A stretch of 64,000 bases of DNA from JBBSBL01 sp963735885 (GCA_963735885.1 CAVTMP010000007.1:558001-622000); one strand, 5' to 3'; shown: positions 25,632-34,719, counted from the stretch's first letter. The notes: generated by a model from the letters alone, not told the origin. Program-made: numbers and translations.

Positions 25632-26311
25632 GGCGCCAGCGCCGCGCCCGCCGGCGTGGCGCTCCGCAGCCGGGCGAACACCACGATGCGCTTCGCCGCG
25701 CTGAACAGCGGGTGACAGGCCGTGAGGACGAGGCGGTCCTCCCCGACGTCGCGGGTCACCCACGTGGCGCTGGGCGGCACGATCCGCTGCCGCTCGACCG
25801 CGTAGGCGAAGGTCCCGTAGGGCATCCTCAGCTCGATCCTATCCCCGGGGCGCAGCTCGTCGAGGTCGTGGAAGGGGGCGCCGTACGTGGTCCGGTGCCC
25901 GGCGATGGCGACCGTGCCCGGGAGCCCCGGGAAGGTGGTCGCCGGATAGTGCCCCGGCCCCTTGTGCAGGTCGGCGGTGGACGTCCCCTGGACGACGACG
26001 TACTTCGCGCCGATCGTGGGCAGGGCGATTCGGCCGATCGGGTCGCCGTCGCGCGCCCGCCGGCGTTGGGTGCGGGCGAGGAAGGCCATGCGGCGGCGGC
26101 TGTCGCGCAGCTGCGCCAGGGCGGCGCGCTCCGCCGCGGTCGGCCCGGCCCGCTCGATCCGGTCGAGCTGGTCGGACAGCTCGTCCTGGCGGATCGAGGC
26201 GATCAGCGCCGAGATGGGCTCCTGCCAGACCAGCGTCACGCCCGCGTCGGCGATGAGCAGGGCCCCGGCGACGATGAGGACGCTCGAGACGGCGCGGACG
26301 GCGCGGCGCAT
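25628..26311 (-). CDS. Class E-like sortase
   Basis: 227 aa with an N-terminal membrane anchor (about 8-28) and a helical linker. Sortase residues are His 139 in AIAGHRTTYG, Cys 199 in LTACHP (TLTTC-type motif) and Arg 208 in SAAKR; PFHDLDELRPGD is typical of class E/D enzymes. It cleaves a sorting signal and joins the protein to the cell wall. No LPxTG or LAxTG substrate gene is visible in the window. It is coupled to the lysyl oxidase gene by a 4-bp overlap and lies 27 bp behind the M28-like gene. Confidence 0.9.
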   Translation of the reverse strand: MRRAVRAVSSVLIVAGALLIADAGVTLVWQEPISALIASIRQDELSDQLDRIERAGPTAAERAALAQLRDSRRRMAFLARTQRRRARDGDPIGRIALPTIGAKYVVVQGTSTADLHKGPGHYPATTFPGLPGTVAIAGHRTTYGAPFHDLDELRPGDRIELRMPYGTFAYAVERQRIVPPSATWVTRDVGEDRLVLTACHPLFSAAKRIVVFARLRSATPAGAALAP

Positions 26312-26338
26312 CGGGTCAGTATTGCGAGCGGCGCGACC

Positions 26339-28096
26339 TCAGCGGCGCAGCGCCGACTCGGTGCCGCCGAGCGAGCCGGGACCGGCGTAGGTCACCGGTC
26401 CGCGGACCGTGACGCCGACGTCCTGCTCGGCCCGCGGCCGCCCGGAGCGCAGCGCGACGGCCACGACGCTCGCCGCGCAGCCGCCCAGGACGCACAGCGC
26501 GAGCCCGCCGGCGACGCCCACCTGCCCGCCCGCCAGCAGCAGCGCGCCCGTCCACGCCACCTCCGCCGGGCCCATGGCGAAGGCGCTCGCGTAGTAGGCG
26601 GCGACCAGCGCGAGCGGCGCGAGCGCGAGGAGGGCGAGGCCGAGGGCCACCGGCCGGGAGAGGCGCACCTCCGGCGCGGCCACCGCCAGCCCGAGGTGCA
26701 GCAGGGGCAGCAGCAGGGCCGCGGCGAACGGGTTGCGGACCCAGACCACGACGGTCAGGCCGCCGAGCACGAGCATCAGCGCGGCGGCGGCCCCGGCGGA
26801 GGTGACGTCCCCGCGCACCCGCAGCGCCCGCAGCACCACCGGTCGGACGGCGAGCCAGCCGAGCGCGAGCACGAGGGCGGCGCACCCGAGCGCCGCCCAG
26901 ACGATCGGCACCGATCCGGCCGGGGCCGTGTGCGGCGGGGCGGCGGCGACGAAGCCGGTGAGCCGGGCGAGCCGCAGGAAGCCCCAGGTCAGCAGGAAGG
27001 GCAGCGCGCCGGCGAGGACCCAGCCGAGCCACATCGCGACCTGCCCGTGGCGCCGCCGCACCCGGGCGACGCCGTCGACCGCGGCGACGAGCGCGGGGAA
27101 GGCCAACGCCGCGACGAGCAGGCGGATCGCCCAGGCCGGGAGCAGCTTGCTGCGGACGACGAGATCGGACCGGGGCGTCCGCTGAACGCCGCGTCCCGCG
27201 TCGAGCGCGGTGACGCTCCGCAGCACGCTGCGCCCGAAGCGCTGCATCTGCATCGCGCTCACCGCGTCCGAGGCGCCCGGGCCGCGCTCGCCCGAGGGCC
27301 CGACCAGGACCGCCGGCATGCCGTCGGCGACCAGCGCACCCTGCTCGCCGACGCTCAGCGGCACCGCGAGCCGCGCGAAGCGCTCGGCCAGCCCGCTGGC
27401 GCCCCCCGAGAGCCCGGTCTCCAGCCGGATCGCGGCCTGAACGGTGCGCTCGAGGCCGAGCGGCGCGGCCCCGGGCCCGCCGTCGGACCACGGCACCACG
27501 AGCGGCCGCCGCAGATCCGTGCCGGCGGGGCCGCCGAGCACGAGCGCCGCGTCCACGGGACCGCCGGGATCGGCGCCCAGCTCGGCCGCGCCCGCCGCCC
27601 CGGCCGCGCCGGCGGTCGTGGAGACGAGCACGATCGTGCGGCCGAGGGTGCGCCCCCCGAGCACCCGCGCGAGCTCGAGCAGCGCCGCCGTGCTGGAGAG
27701 CGACGCGCGCGAGGGCGGCGCGAGCGCGTCGCGGTGGGCGACGACGACGATCCGTCGGCCGGAGAACCCCGTTCGCTGCCCGACGACGTTCACCAGCCGC
27801 CGCCGGCCGGCGGCGGTCTGGCCCGCGAACACGCGGCTGCTCACCGCGAAGCCGGCCTGCCGCAGCCGGCCGGAGACCTCTCGCCCCAGGCGGTCGTCGG
27901 CCGCCGAGCCGGCCGCGCGCCGGGGGAACGCGGCTTCCAGCCGCGCGAGCTCGCGCATCGCCGCGGTGGCGTCGAACGCGTCGGGCGGCAGCGGCGAGGC
28001 CAGCGGCCGCGGCAGGTCGCGGAGGGAGAAGCCGGCGACCACCAGGGCGAAGAGGAACGGGACGAAGGCCGCCCGGTAGATCCGGCCGTTGAGCAC
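26339..28096 (-). CDS. M28 peptidase-like polytopic membrane protein with lost metal ligands
   Basis: 585 aa from GTG 28096. Residues 1-30 are an anchor, 40-310 an M28-type alpha/beta domain and 330-560 eight or so membrane helices, a layout like Fxna/ERMP1-type proteins. The domain keeps the scaffold (VNVVGQRTG, IVVVAHRDAL, STAALLELARVL), but zinc ligands are missing: the usual N-D before the AALLE helix reads S-L-S-S, and the Glu-Glu expected after the next strand is replaced by VSTTAGAAGAAGA. It is therefore predicted to be non-hydrolytic. It begins the operon that continues with the sortase and lysyl oxidase, and is divergent from the response regulator. Confidence 0.8.
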   Translation of the reverse strand: MLNGRIYRAAFVPFLFALVVAGFSLRDLPRPLASPLPPDAFDATAAMRELARLEAAFPRRAAGSAADDRLGREVSGRLRQAGFAVSSRVFAGQTAAGRRRLVNVVGQRTGFSGRRIVVVAHRDALAPPSRASLSSTAALLELARVLGGRTLGRTIVLVSTTAGAAGAAGAAELGADPGGPVDAALVLGGPAGTDLRRPLVVPWSDGGPGAAPLGLERTVQAAIRLETGLSGGASGLAERFARLAVPLSVGEQGALVADGMPAVLVGPSGERGPGASDAVSAMQMQRFGRSVLRSVTALDAGRGVQRTPRSDLVVRSKLLPAWAIRLLVAALAFPALVAAVDGVARVRRRHGQVAMWLGWVLAGALPFLLTWGFLRLARLTGFVAAAPPHTAPAGSVPIVWAALGCAALVLALGWLAVRPVVLRALRVRGDVTSAGAAAALMLVLGGLTVVVWVRNPFAAALLLPLLHLGLAVAAPEVRLSRPVALGLALLALAPLALVAAYYASAFAMGPAEVAWTGALLLAGGQVGVAGGLALCVLGGCAASVVAVALRSGRPRAEQDVGVTVRGPVTYAGPGSLGGTESALRR

Positions 28097-28141
28097 GTCC
28101 GGCAGCGTAGCCCTCGGGCCGGGCCCTCGGGCCCCCTGCAC

Positions 28142-28147
28142 TACGCT
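28142..28147 (+). promoter_or_regulatory. -10 box of the response regulator gene
   Basis: TACGCT ends 13 nt before ATG 28161 inside the 64-bp divergent space shared with the M28-like gene. Confidence 0.45.
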
Positions 28148-28160
28148 TCCCGCGGGTCCC

Positions 28161-28895
28161 ATGGATCGACCGGCGCGCATCCTCCTGGTCGACGACGAGC
28201 AGTCGGTCCAGACCCTGCTCTCCTACCCGCTCCGCAAGGAGGGCTACGAGGTCGTCCAGGCCGGCGACGGGCGCGAGGCGCTCGAGCGCTTCGACGAGCA
28301 GCCGTGCGACCTCGTCGTGCTCGACGTGATGATGCCCCGACTCGACGGGCTCGAGGTCTGCCGCCGGCTGCGGGCCCGCAGCAGCGTCCCGATCATCATG
28401 CTCAGCGCGAAGTCGGAGGAGATCGACAAGGTCGTCGGCCTCGAGCTCGGCGCCGACGACTACATCACCAAGCCGTTCTCGCTCGCGGAGTTCCGCTCGC
28501 GCGTGAAGGCCGCGCTGCGCCGCTCGGAGCTCGCGCGCGACGGCGCCGACGCGGCGGAGCGCGAGCCCGACGAGCGCGAGGTCGAGGCCCACGAGCTGCG
28601 CCTCGACCCGGTGAAGCGCCAGGTCTGGCTGCGCGAGGACCCGGTGACGACGACCTTCGTCGAGTTCGAGCTGCTGCTCGCCCTCGCCCGCAGTCCCGGC
28701 CGGGTGTTCTCCCGCGATCAGCTCCTGACGCAGATCTGGGGGGACTCCGACTACCGCGACCCGCGCACGATCGACGTCCACATCCGCCACCTGCGGGAGA
28801 AGCTCGAAGGCGACGCGAAGGACCCCGAGTACCTCTTCACCGTGCGCGGGGTGGGCTACCGGTTCCGGGACGCCGACGACCCGGCCGGCCCCTAG
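28161..28895 (+). CDS. OmpR/PhoB family response regulator
   Basis: 244 aa. Receiver domain at 7-120 with acidic pair Asp12/Asp13, phosphoacceptor Asp55 in LDVMMP, and Lys in DDYITKPF. A charged linker (125-145) leads to a winged-helix DNA-binding domain ending with the wing sequence FTVRGVGYRF. ATG 28161 is preferred over an in-frame start at 28089, since the -10 box is at 28142-28147 and the extra residues are not receiver-like. It pairs with the histidine kinase downstream; the trehalose genes that follow are candidate targets. Confidence 0.93.
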   Translation: MDRPARILLVDDEQSVQTLLSYPLRKEGYEVVQAGDGREALERFDEQPCDLVVLDVMMPRLDGLEVCRRLRARSSVPIIMLSAKSEEIDKVVGLELGADDYITKPFSLAEFRSRVKAALRRSELARDGADAAEREPDEREVEAHELRLDPVKRQVWLREDPVTTTFVEFELLLALARSPGRVFSRDQLLTQIWGDSDYRDPRTIDVHIRHLREKLEGDAKDPEYLFTVRGVGYRFRDADDPAGP

Positions 28896-28952
28896 ATGAC
28901 CCGCCCGACGAACCCGCGCGCGCCCGCGGAGCCGATCGCCTGACGAGGCGCC

Positions 28953-30347
28953 GTGCGCTCCATCCGCAACCGGCTGGCGCTGCTCTTCGCCGCGATCATC
29001 CTCACCGCGCTCGGCGCCATCTACCTCTGGGTCGTCCCGCAGCTCGAGAGCCGCCTGCGCAGCGAGAAGGTCGACCAGCTCGAGACGGGCGTGCGCGACT
29101 TCACCGACCGGATCGGGGCGACGGTCGGTGCCGGGACCTCGGCGAAGTCGGTCGAGCGCATCGTCGCCGAGACCGCCGACGCCGTCTCGCTGCGCGTCAC
29201 CCTGCTGCGCGTCTCGCGCGTGGACGGCCGGGTCGAGACGAACGTCGTGGCCGACTCGAACCTCGGCCCGGAGGGCTCGGACCTCGCCTTCCCGGCGGCG
29301 CGCCGGGCCGTCCGCAGCGCGAAGATCGAGAGCGCGGTGGAGGCCGGTCCCCTCGGAGCCGTGGGTCAGGCCGCCCGGCCGTTCTCGGTCCGCGGGCTCC
29401 CCGCCGAGGTCGTCGTCTTCTCGCGGCCGCTGAGCGACGTCCAGTCCACGGTGTCCCTCGTGCGCCGCCAGGTGCTCGTCGCGGGGGCGGGAGCGCTCGT
29501 CTTCGCCGTGCTCGCCGGCTATCTCGTCGCCGGCGCCCTCGCCCGGCGGGTGAAGCGCCTCGAGGCCGCGGCGGAGGCCGTGGCGGCCGGCGACTTCGAT
29601 CGCCCTCCCGTCCCCGTCGACTCGGAGGACGAGCTCGGCCAGCTCGCCCGCGCGTTCAACGTCATGCAGCGCGAGCTCGCCCAGCTCGACACGGCCCGCA
29701 AGCGCTTCATCGCCACGGCCTCGCACGAGCTTCGCACGCCGATCTTCTCGCTCGGCGGCTTCGTCGAGCTGCTCGCCGACGAGGACCTCGACCCCGAGAC
29801 GCGCCGGCGCTTCATCGGGCAGCTCTCCCAGCAGATCGCCCGGCTGCGCAAGCTCTCGGTCGACCTGCTCGACCTCTCCCGCCTCGAGGCGGGGTCGCTG
29901 GAGCTGCGCACGGAGAGCGTCGACCTCGCCGACGTCGCGCGCTCGGTCGCGGACGAGTTCGAGCCGCGACTGGCCGATCGCGACGCCCACCTCGAGCTCC
30001 GGCTTCCGCCGCGCCCGATCGAGGCGCGCTGCGACCCGGTGCGCGTGGCGCAGATCCTGCGGATCCTCGTCGACAACGCGTTGCGGCACACCCCGGCCGG
30101 CACCGGGATCGTGGTGAGCACCGCGCGGCACAACGGGCTGGCCCGGATCGCGGTGCGCGACGACGGCTCCGGCATCGACGCCACCGCCGTGCCGCGGGTC
30201 TTCGACCCCTTCTTCACCGCCGGCGACGAGCCGGGCTCGGGGCTCGGGCTCGCCATCGCGAAGGAGCTCGCCGACCACATGAACGGACACCTGGAGGTCG
30301 ACTCCGCGCCCGGCCGCACGACCTTCACGCTGGAGATCCCCGGGTGA
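28953..30347 (+). CDS. Two-component sensor histidine kinase
   Basis: 464 aa from GTG 28953. Membrane segment 8-27, an extracellular sensor of about 140 residues, second membrane segment near 172-195, HAMP domain (195-247), HisKA with His258 in ATASHELRTP, and HATPase with the N box (LVDNALRHTP), G1 (DDGSGID) and G2 (GSGLGLAIAKE). The sensor region has no cysteines or known PAS signature. It is 57 bp downstream of its response regulator. Confidence 0.93.
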   Translation: MRSIRNRLALLFAAIILTALGAIYLWVVPQLESRLRSEKVDQLETGVRDFTDRIGATVGAGTSAKSVERIVAETADAVSLRVTLLRVSRVDGRVETNVVADSNLGPEGSDLAFPAARRAVRSAKIESAVEAGPLGAVGQAARPFSVRGLPAEVVVFSRPLSDVQSTVSLVRRQVLVAGAGALVFAVLAGYLVAGALARRVKRLEAAAEAVAAGDFDRPPVPVDSEDELGQLARAFNVMQRELAQLDTARKRFIATASHELRTPIFSLGGFVELLADEDLDPETRRRFIGQLSQQIARLRKLSVDLLDLSRLEAGSLELRTESVDLADVARSVADEFEPRLADRDAHLELRLPPRPIEARCDPVRVAQILRILVDNALRHTPAGTGIVVSTARHNGLARIAVRDDGSGIDATAVPRVFDPFFTAGDEPGSGLGLAIAKELADHMNGHLEVDSAPGRTTFTLEIPG

Positions 30348-30372
30348 CCCGCGCGAGACGGCGCCCGCCGCC

Positions 30373-31330
30373 GTGACCGCCGGCGCCGACGTCCACCTCG
30401 TCGCCGGCCTCGCGCGCCGCCTGCGCGATCGCGTCCGGCCGGAGCTCGGCTCCCACGCCGGCCGCGCCCACGCGGGGGGCGGCGCCGGCGAGGGCGACGT
30501 GACCTTCGCGGTCGACGCCGCCGCCGAGGAGGAGCTGGCGGCCTTCGTCGCCGCGGAGGCGCCCGGCTGCGCCTACTTCTCCGAGGACCGCGGGCTCGTG
30601 GCGCCACCGGGCTGCGACCGGGTCCTCGTCGTGGACCCGATCGACGGCACGCGCCCCGCCATGGCCGGCTTCGAGGCCGCCTGCGTGTCGGTCGCGCTCG
30701 CTCCGCTGCGCGGCGCGGCGCCGGACGGCGGACCGACCATGGGCGAGGTCGGCGCGGCCTGCGTGATGGAGATCAAGTCCGGCGAGCGCTTCGTCGCCGT
30801 GCGCGGGCGCGGGGTCGTCGCCGACGGGCGGGTCCGGCCCTCGGGGAACGCCGACCTCTCCCGGCTGTTCTGGACCTACGGGCTGCGCGGCCGGCCGGCC
30901 CGGCCGACGATGGAGGTGCTGGGCGACCTCGTCGACGCCTCGTCGGTGGGCGGCGGCACCTTCGAGCTCGGCTCGGCCTGCTTCGACCTCACGCGCGTCA
31001 TCACCGGCCAGCTCGACGCCTACGTCGAGCCCGGGCCGCGGCTCGTCGACGAGGTGCCGGGGATGCGGGCCGAGTTCGAGCGGGTCGGCGGCGGCGCGGT
31101 GCTCAACAACGCGCCCTACGACCTCGCCGCGGCCGCGCTGTGCGTGGCCGAGGCGGGCGCCGTCCTCACCGACGCGTCCGGCCGCTCGCTCGCGGACCGG
31201 CCGCTGCTCGGATCCGGCGCGGACTTCCAGATGTCGGTGATCGCGGCGGGGAGCCCGGAGCTCCACGCGCGGCTCGTGGCGCGAGGTCGACCGCGGCATC
31301 GCGCGGCTCGCGGCGGCCGCCCCCGGCTGA
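30373..31330 (+). CDS. Inositol monophosphatase-family phosphatase, frameshift near the C-terminus
   Basis: IMPase/FBPase-like fold: YFSEDRG (metal-binding Glu), VVDPIDGTR (the metal-binding Asp-x-Ile-Asp-Gly-Thr) and the C-terminal YDLAAAALCVAEAGAVL (metal-binding Asp). After ELHARLVA (about 31280) the frame turns Arg-rich; deleting one base gives EVDRGIARLAAAAPG and TGA at 31328-31330, 318 aa in all. It is placed 25 bp after the kinase and immediately before treT/otsA, so it may be the phosphatase for their sugar-phosphate product, since no OtsB-type HAD phosphatase is here. The substrate is an inference only. Confidence 0.8.
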
Positions 31331-31384
31331 CCCGGGCGGGACGTGGGATATGGTCCCGCGGCCGCCACCGCACGCCCCGCCGCC

Positions 31385-32620
31385 ATGCTCCAGCCCGTCG
31401 CCGTCGGCCACAAGACCCTTCAGGACTACGCGAGCATCGTCGGCCGCGAGCTGATCGAGGAGATCCGCGAGCTGGCCGCTCCGCTGGAGGGCCGGCGCAT
31501 CCTCCACCTCTCGGCCACGGCGTTCGGGGGCGGGGTCTCGGAGATCCTCTACACGATCGTCCCGCTGATGCGCGACGTCGGGCTCGACTGCGAGTGGCAC
31601 GTGATCTACGGCCGCGAGGAGTTCTTCAACGCGACGAAGGTCATGCACAACGCGCTCCAGGGCAACCCGCAGGACCTCACGCCCGAGCAGTGGGACACGT
31701 GGCGGCGCTACAACGAGATGAACGCCCGTGAGCTCGGCGGCGGCTGGGACGTCGCGATCGTCCACGACCCGCAGCCCGCCGCGGTCCACTCGCTCGTCCC
31801 GGACAAGGCCGTCCGCTGGGTGTGGCGCTGCCACATCGACCTCTCGACGCCGAACGCGGCGACCATGGAGCGCCTGGCGCCCTACATCCGCGGCTACCCC
31901 GCGTCGGTCTTCCACCTGCGCGAGTACGCGCCCGCGGGGCTGGACGGCGCCGTGCACGTCGTCCCCCCGGCGATCGACCCGCTCGCCCCGAAGAACATGG
32001 CCTTCTCCCCCGACGACGCGGTGTACATCTGCGAGCAGTTCGGCATCGACGTCGACCGCCCGCTGCTCGTCCAGGTCTCGCGCTTCGACCCGTGGAAGGA
32101 TCCGCTCGGCGTGATCGACGCCTACCGGGTCGTGAAGTCCGAGCGTCCCGACGTGCAGCTCGCGCTCGTCGGCTCGATGGCGACCGACGACCCGGAGGGG
32201 TGGGACTTCTTCAACGCCACGGTCGCCCACGCCGACGGCGATTCCGACATCCACATCCTGAACAACTTCAACAACGTCGGCGCGATCGAGGTCAACGCCT
32301 TCCAGTCCCACGCCGACGTCGTGATCCAGAAGTCCACCCGCGAGGGCTTCGGGCTGACGGTCTCGGAGGCGATCTGGAAGGGCCGGCCGTTCATCGGCGG
32401 GGCCGTCGGCGGCATCCCGCTCCAGGTCGTCGACGGGGAGTCGGGCTACCTCGTCGACACCGTCGAGGAGTGCGCCGACCGCGCGCTGCGCGTGCTCGGC
32501 GACCCGGAGCTCGGCCGCCGGCTGGGGCGCGCGGGCAAGGAGTACGTGCGCCGGCGCTTCCTGAGGCCGCGGCTGCTGCGCGACTGGCTGCGGATCTTCC
32601 GCGGCTTCGAGGCGGCGTGA
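31385..32620 (+). CDS. treT: Trehalose synthase, GT4 glycosyltransferase (TreT type)
   Basis: 411 aa from ATG 31385. TreT joins glucose from an NDP-glucose donor to free glucose, making trehalose reversibly. The N-terminus (HKTLQDYASIVG), HLSATAFGGGVSEIL, the long WHVIYGREEFFNATK segment and IVHDPQPA are typical of this family. The C-terminal Rossmann domain carries VSRFDPWKDP and the donor-binding STREGFGLTVSEAIWKGRP. A TATGGT box (31349-31354) could give it its own start. Its stop overlaps the otsA start (TGATG). Confidence 0.9.
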   Translation: MLQPVAVGHKTLQDYASIVGRELIEEIRELAAPLEGRRILHLSATAFGGGVSEILYTIVPLMRDVGLDCEWHVIYGREEFFNATKVMHNALQGNPQDLTPEQWDTWRRYNEMNARELGGGWDVAIVHDPQPAAVHSLVPDKAVRWVWRCHIDLSTPNAATMERLAPYIRGYPASVFHLREYAPAGLDGAVHVVPPAIDPLAPKNMAFSPDDAVYICEQFGIDVDRPLLVQVSRFDPWKDPLGVIDAYRVVKSERPDVQLALVGSMATDDPEGWDFFNATVAHADGDSDIHILNNFNNVGAIEVNAFQSHADVVIQKSTREGFGLTVSEAIWKGRPFIGGAVGGIPLQVVDGESGYLVDTVEECADRALRVLGDPELGRRLGRAGKEYVRRRFLRPRLLRDWLRIFRGFEAA

Positions 32621-34110
32621 TGGGCTCCGGGCGAAGCGGGCAGCCGCTCGTGCTCGTGTCCAACCGCGGCCCGGTGACCTTCGAGGCCGACGGGGAGGTG
32701 AAGCGCGGCGGCGGCGGGCTCGTCACCGCGCTCACCGGCCTGGCGGCCCATCGCGACGTGACCTGGATCGCCTCGGCCATGACCGAGGACGACGCGCGCA
32801 TGGCCGCCCAGCACGGCGGTCGCCCGTTCTCGGTCACGGTCCCCGGGGTCGAGGACGAGTACCGCATCAAGCTCGTCGCCTCCGACCCGGACGCCTACGA
32901 CCGCTTCTACAACGTCTTCGCCAACCCGATGCTGTGGTTCATCCAGCACTACCTCTGGGACCTCTCCAACGCCCCGGACATCCGCCGCCACGAGGTCGAG
33001 GCCTACGAGTTCGGCTACAACGTCGTCAACGAGGACCTCGCCCGCGCGGTGCTCGAGGAGATCGACGGCGTCGAGGACCCGGTCGTCATGGTCCACGACT
33101 ACCACCTCTACACGCTTCCGGCGCTCGTGCGCCGCGAGCGGCCGGACGCCTTCCTGCACCACTTCGTCCACATCCCGTGGACCCAGTCGGACGCCTGGCG
33201 CGTGCTGCCCGCCACGATCCGCCGCGAGATCTTCGACGGGATCCTGTCCAACGACATCGTCGGCCTGCACACGCGCGCCTACCGCCGGAACTTCCTCCAG
33301 TGCTGCCGCGACCTCATGGACTACGAGGTCGACTTCGAGGCCGGGACGGTCATCTGCGACGATCGCGAGGTCTGGGTCCGCGACTACCCGCTGCCGATCG
33401 ACGCGCGCGCCACCCGCGCCGTCGCCGCCCGTGAGCGTACGCGCGAGTTCGAGCGCGACCTGCTGCGCCGCCGGCGCGAGTTCCTGATCCTGCGCGTGGA
33501 CCGCGCGGACCTCTCGAAGAACGTCCTGCGCGGGTTCACGGCCTTCGACGTGTTCCTCGAGGAGCACCCGGAGTTCCGCGAGCGCGTGACGTTCATCGCC
33601 CAGCTCATGCCGTCGCGGACCGACGTGCCGGAGTACGCGGAGTACCTCGAGCGCATCGAGGCGCTCGTGGCCGTGGTGAACCACCGCCACGGCACGCCGG
33701 ACTGGATGCCGATCCAGCTCAAGCTCCGCGACGACCTCGAAGAGGCCGTCGCCGCCTACAAGCACTACGACGTGCTGCTCGTCAACGCGATGTTCGACGG
33801 CATGAACCTCGTGGCGAAGGAGGGGCCGCTGGTCAACGAGCACCACGGGGTCTCGATCCTCTCCGAGAACACCGGCGCGCACGAGGAGCTCGGGGAGTGC
33901 TCGCTCTCGGTGAACCCGTTCGACATCCAGGAGCTCGCCGACTCGATCCACGCGGCGCTGACCATGGAGCCGGAGGAGCGCGCGCGCCGCCACGCGGGAC
34001 TGCTCGACATCGTGACCCGGCGCGACCCGGCGGACTGGGTCGACGAGCAGCTCGAGGACATCCGCATCGCCCAGGCGGGCGGGGAGGCGCCGGCCTCGCC
34101 GCAGCGGTAG
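32620..34110 (+). CDS. otsA: Trehalose-6-phosphate synthase-like GT20 glycosyltransferase
   Basis: 496 aa from the ATG overlapping the treT stop. GT20 marks: VSNRGPVTFEADGEVKRGGGGL (N-terminal donor loop), VHDYHLYTLPALVR, HFVHIPWTQSDAWR, SNDIVGLHTRAYRRNF, LRVDRADLSKNVLRGF and the C-terminal DGMNLVAKEG...LSENTGAHEEL. It joins a sugar nucleotide and a hexose phosphate. Trehalose-6-phosphate is the likeliest product, but some GT20 enzymes make glucosylglycerol phosphate. The OtsB partner is absent; an IMPase-like gene is two genes upstream. Confidence 0.88.
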   Translation: MGSGRSGQPLVLVSNRGPVTFEADGEVKRGGGGLVTALTGLAAHRDVTWIASAMTEDDARMAAQHGGRPFSVTVPGVEDEYRIKLVASDPDAYDRFYNVFANPMLWFIQHYLWDLSNAPDIRRHEVEAYEFGYNVVNEDLARAVLEEIDGVEDPVVMVHDYHLYTLPALVRRERPDAFLHHFVHIPWTQSDAWRVLPATIRREIFDGILSNDIVGLHTRAYRRNFLQCCRDLMDYEVDFEAGTVICDDREVWVRDYPLPIDARATRAVAARERTREFERDLLRRRREFLILRVDRADLSKNVLRGFTAFDVFLEEHPEFRERVTFIAQLMPSRTDVPEYAEYLERIEALVAVVNHRHGTPDWMPIQLKLRDDLEEAVAAYKHYDVLLVNAMFDGMNLVAKEGPLVNEHHGVSILSENTGAHEELGECSLSVNPFDIQELADSIHAALTMEPEERARRHAGLLDIVTRRDPADWVDEQLEDIRIAQAGGEAPASPQR

Positions 34111-34117
34111 GGCGGGG

Positions 34118-34636
34118 CTACGGCTCGAACTCGCCGTTGGCCGCAGGGCCTCCCGAGGACCGGCCGGAGCCCGCGGGCGGGGCGGCGGGCGGGAGCGGTG
34201 CGGCGACCGGCGGCGGCGGACGCCCGGCGGGGCGGCGCGACCCGTGACGGGTCGGTCGCTGACGGCGGCGGCTCGGTCGGCGCCGGCGGCCGCGCCGGCG
34301 CGGGGTCGCAGCCCGGCCGGGCCGCGCGCGCCGGCGGGACCGTTCGATCGCTCGCGACGGCGACCTCGGTGCCGCGGTCGCGCGCGAACCTCCCTCCGGC
34401 CCGACCCGCGCCGCGCCGGCTCCAATCCTCGGCGCCACCGGAGCGGCGGGCGGCAGCGACGGTGCGTCGCCGCCCAGTCGCGGCCAGAGCGCGACGAGTG
34501 CCGCGCCCGCGACGAGCGCCGCCGCCCGCGCGACGTTGCCCCAGCGCACGCGGGCGAGCAGGTCCGCGAGCGGTCGGGCGGGCTCCTGCGGCACGCTCCT
34601 CCCTAGCCGCGCGGGCGTCGGTTCTCGCCCCGGCAT
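34118..34636 (-). CDS. Small membrane protein with Pro/Arg-rich tail, possibly frameshifted
   Basis: 172 aa from ATG 34636. A single membrane helix (VARAAALVAGAALVALW) follows a short cytoplasmic N-terminus (PLADLLARVRWGN). The middle is extremely Arg-rich, whereas another minus-strand frame over 34230-34380 reads as better protein (RDRGTEVAVASDRTVPP, then Pro/Ala). Two compensating indels may therefore be present. The end (PPAGSGRSSGGPAANGEFEP) returns to the first frame. Family not recognised. Confidence 0.45.
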   Translation of the reverse strand: MPGREPTPARLGRSVPQEPARPLADLLARVRWGNVARAAALVAGAALVALWPRLGGDAPSLPPAAPVAPRIGAGAARVGPEGGSRATAAPRSPSRAIERSRRRARPGRAATPRRRGRRRRPSRRRQRPTRHGSRRPAGRPPPPVAAPLPPAAPPAGSGRSSGGPAANGEFEP

Positions 34637-34719
34637 CCCCGCCCCCGCGGCGCCCCGGGGGACGATCCGCTCGCCCCGTCCGCCGCCACCCCCGCGGCGC
34701 CGCCGGACCGGTCCGCTGG

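Noticed and set aside
25421..30376. A 1,651-codon plus-strand open frame
   Set aside because: It runs antisense to the lysyl oxidase, sortase and M28 genes and out of frame through the two-component genes; Arg/Pro/Gly-rich composition with no domain. It is a product of extreme GC content.
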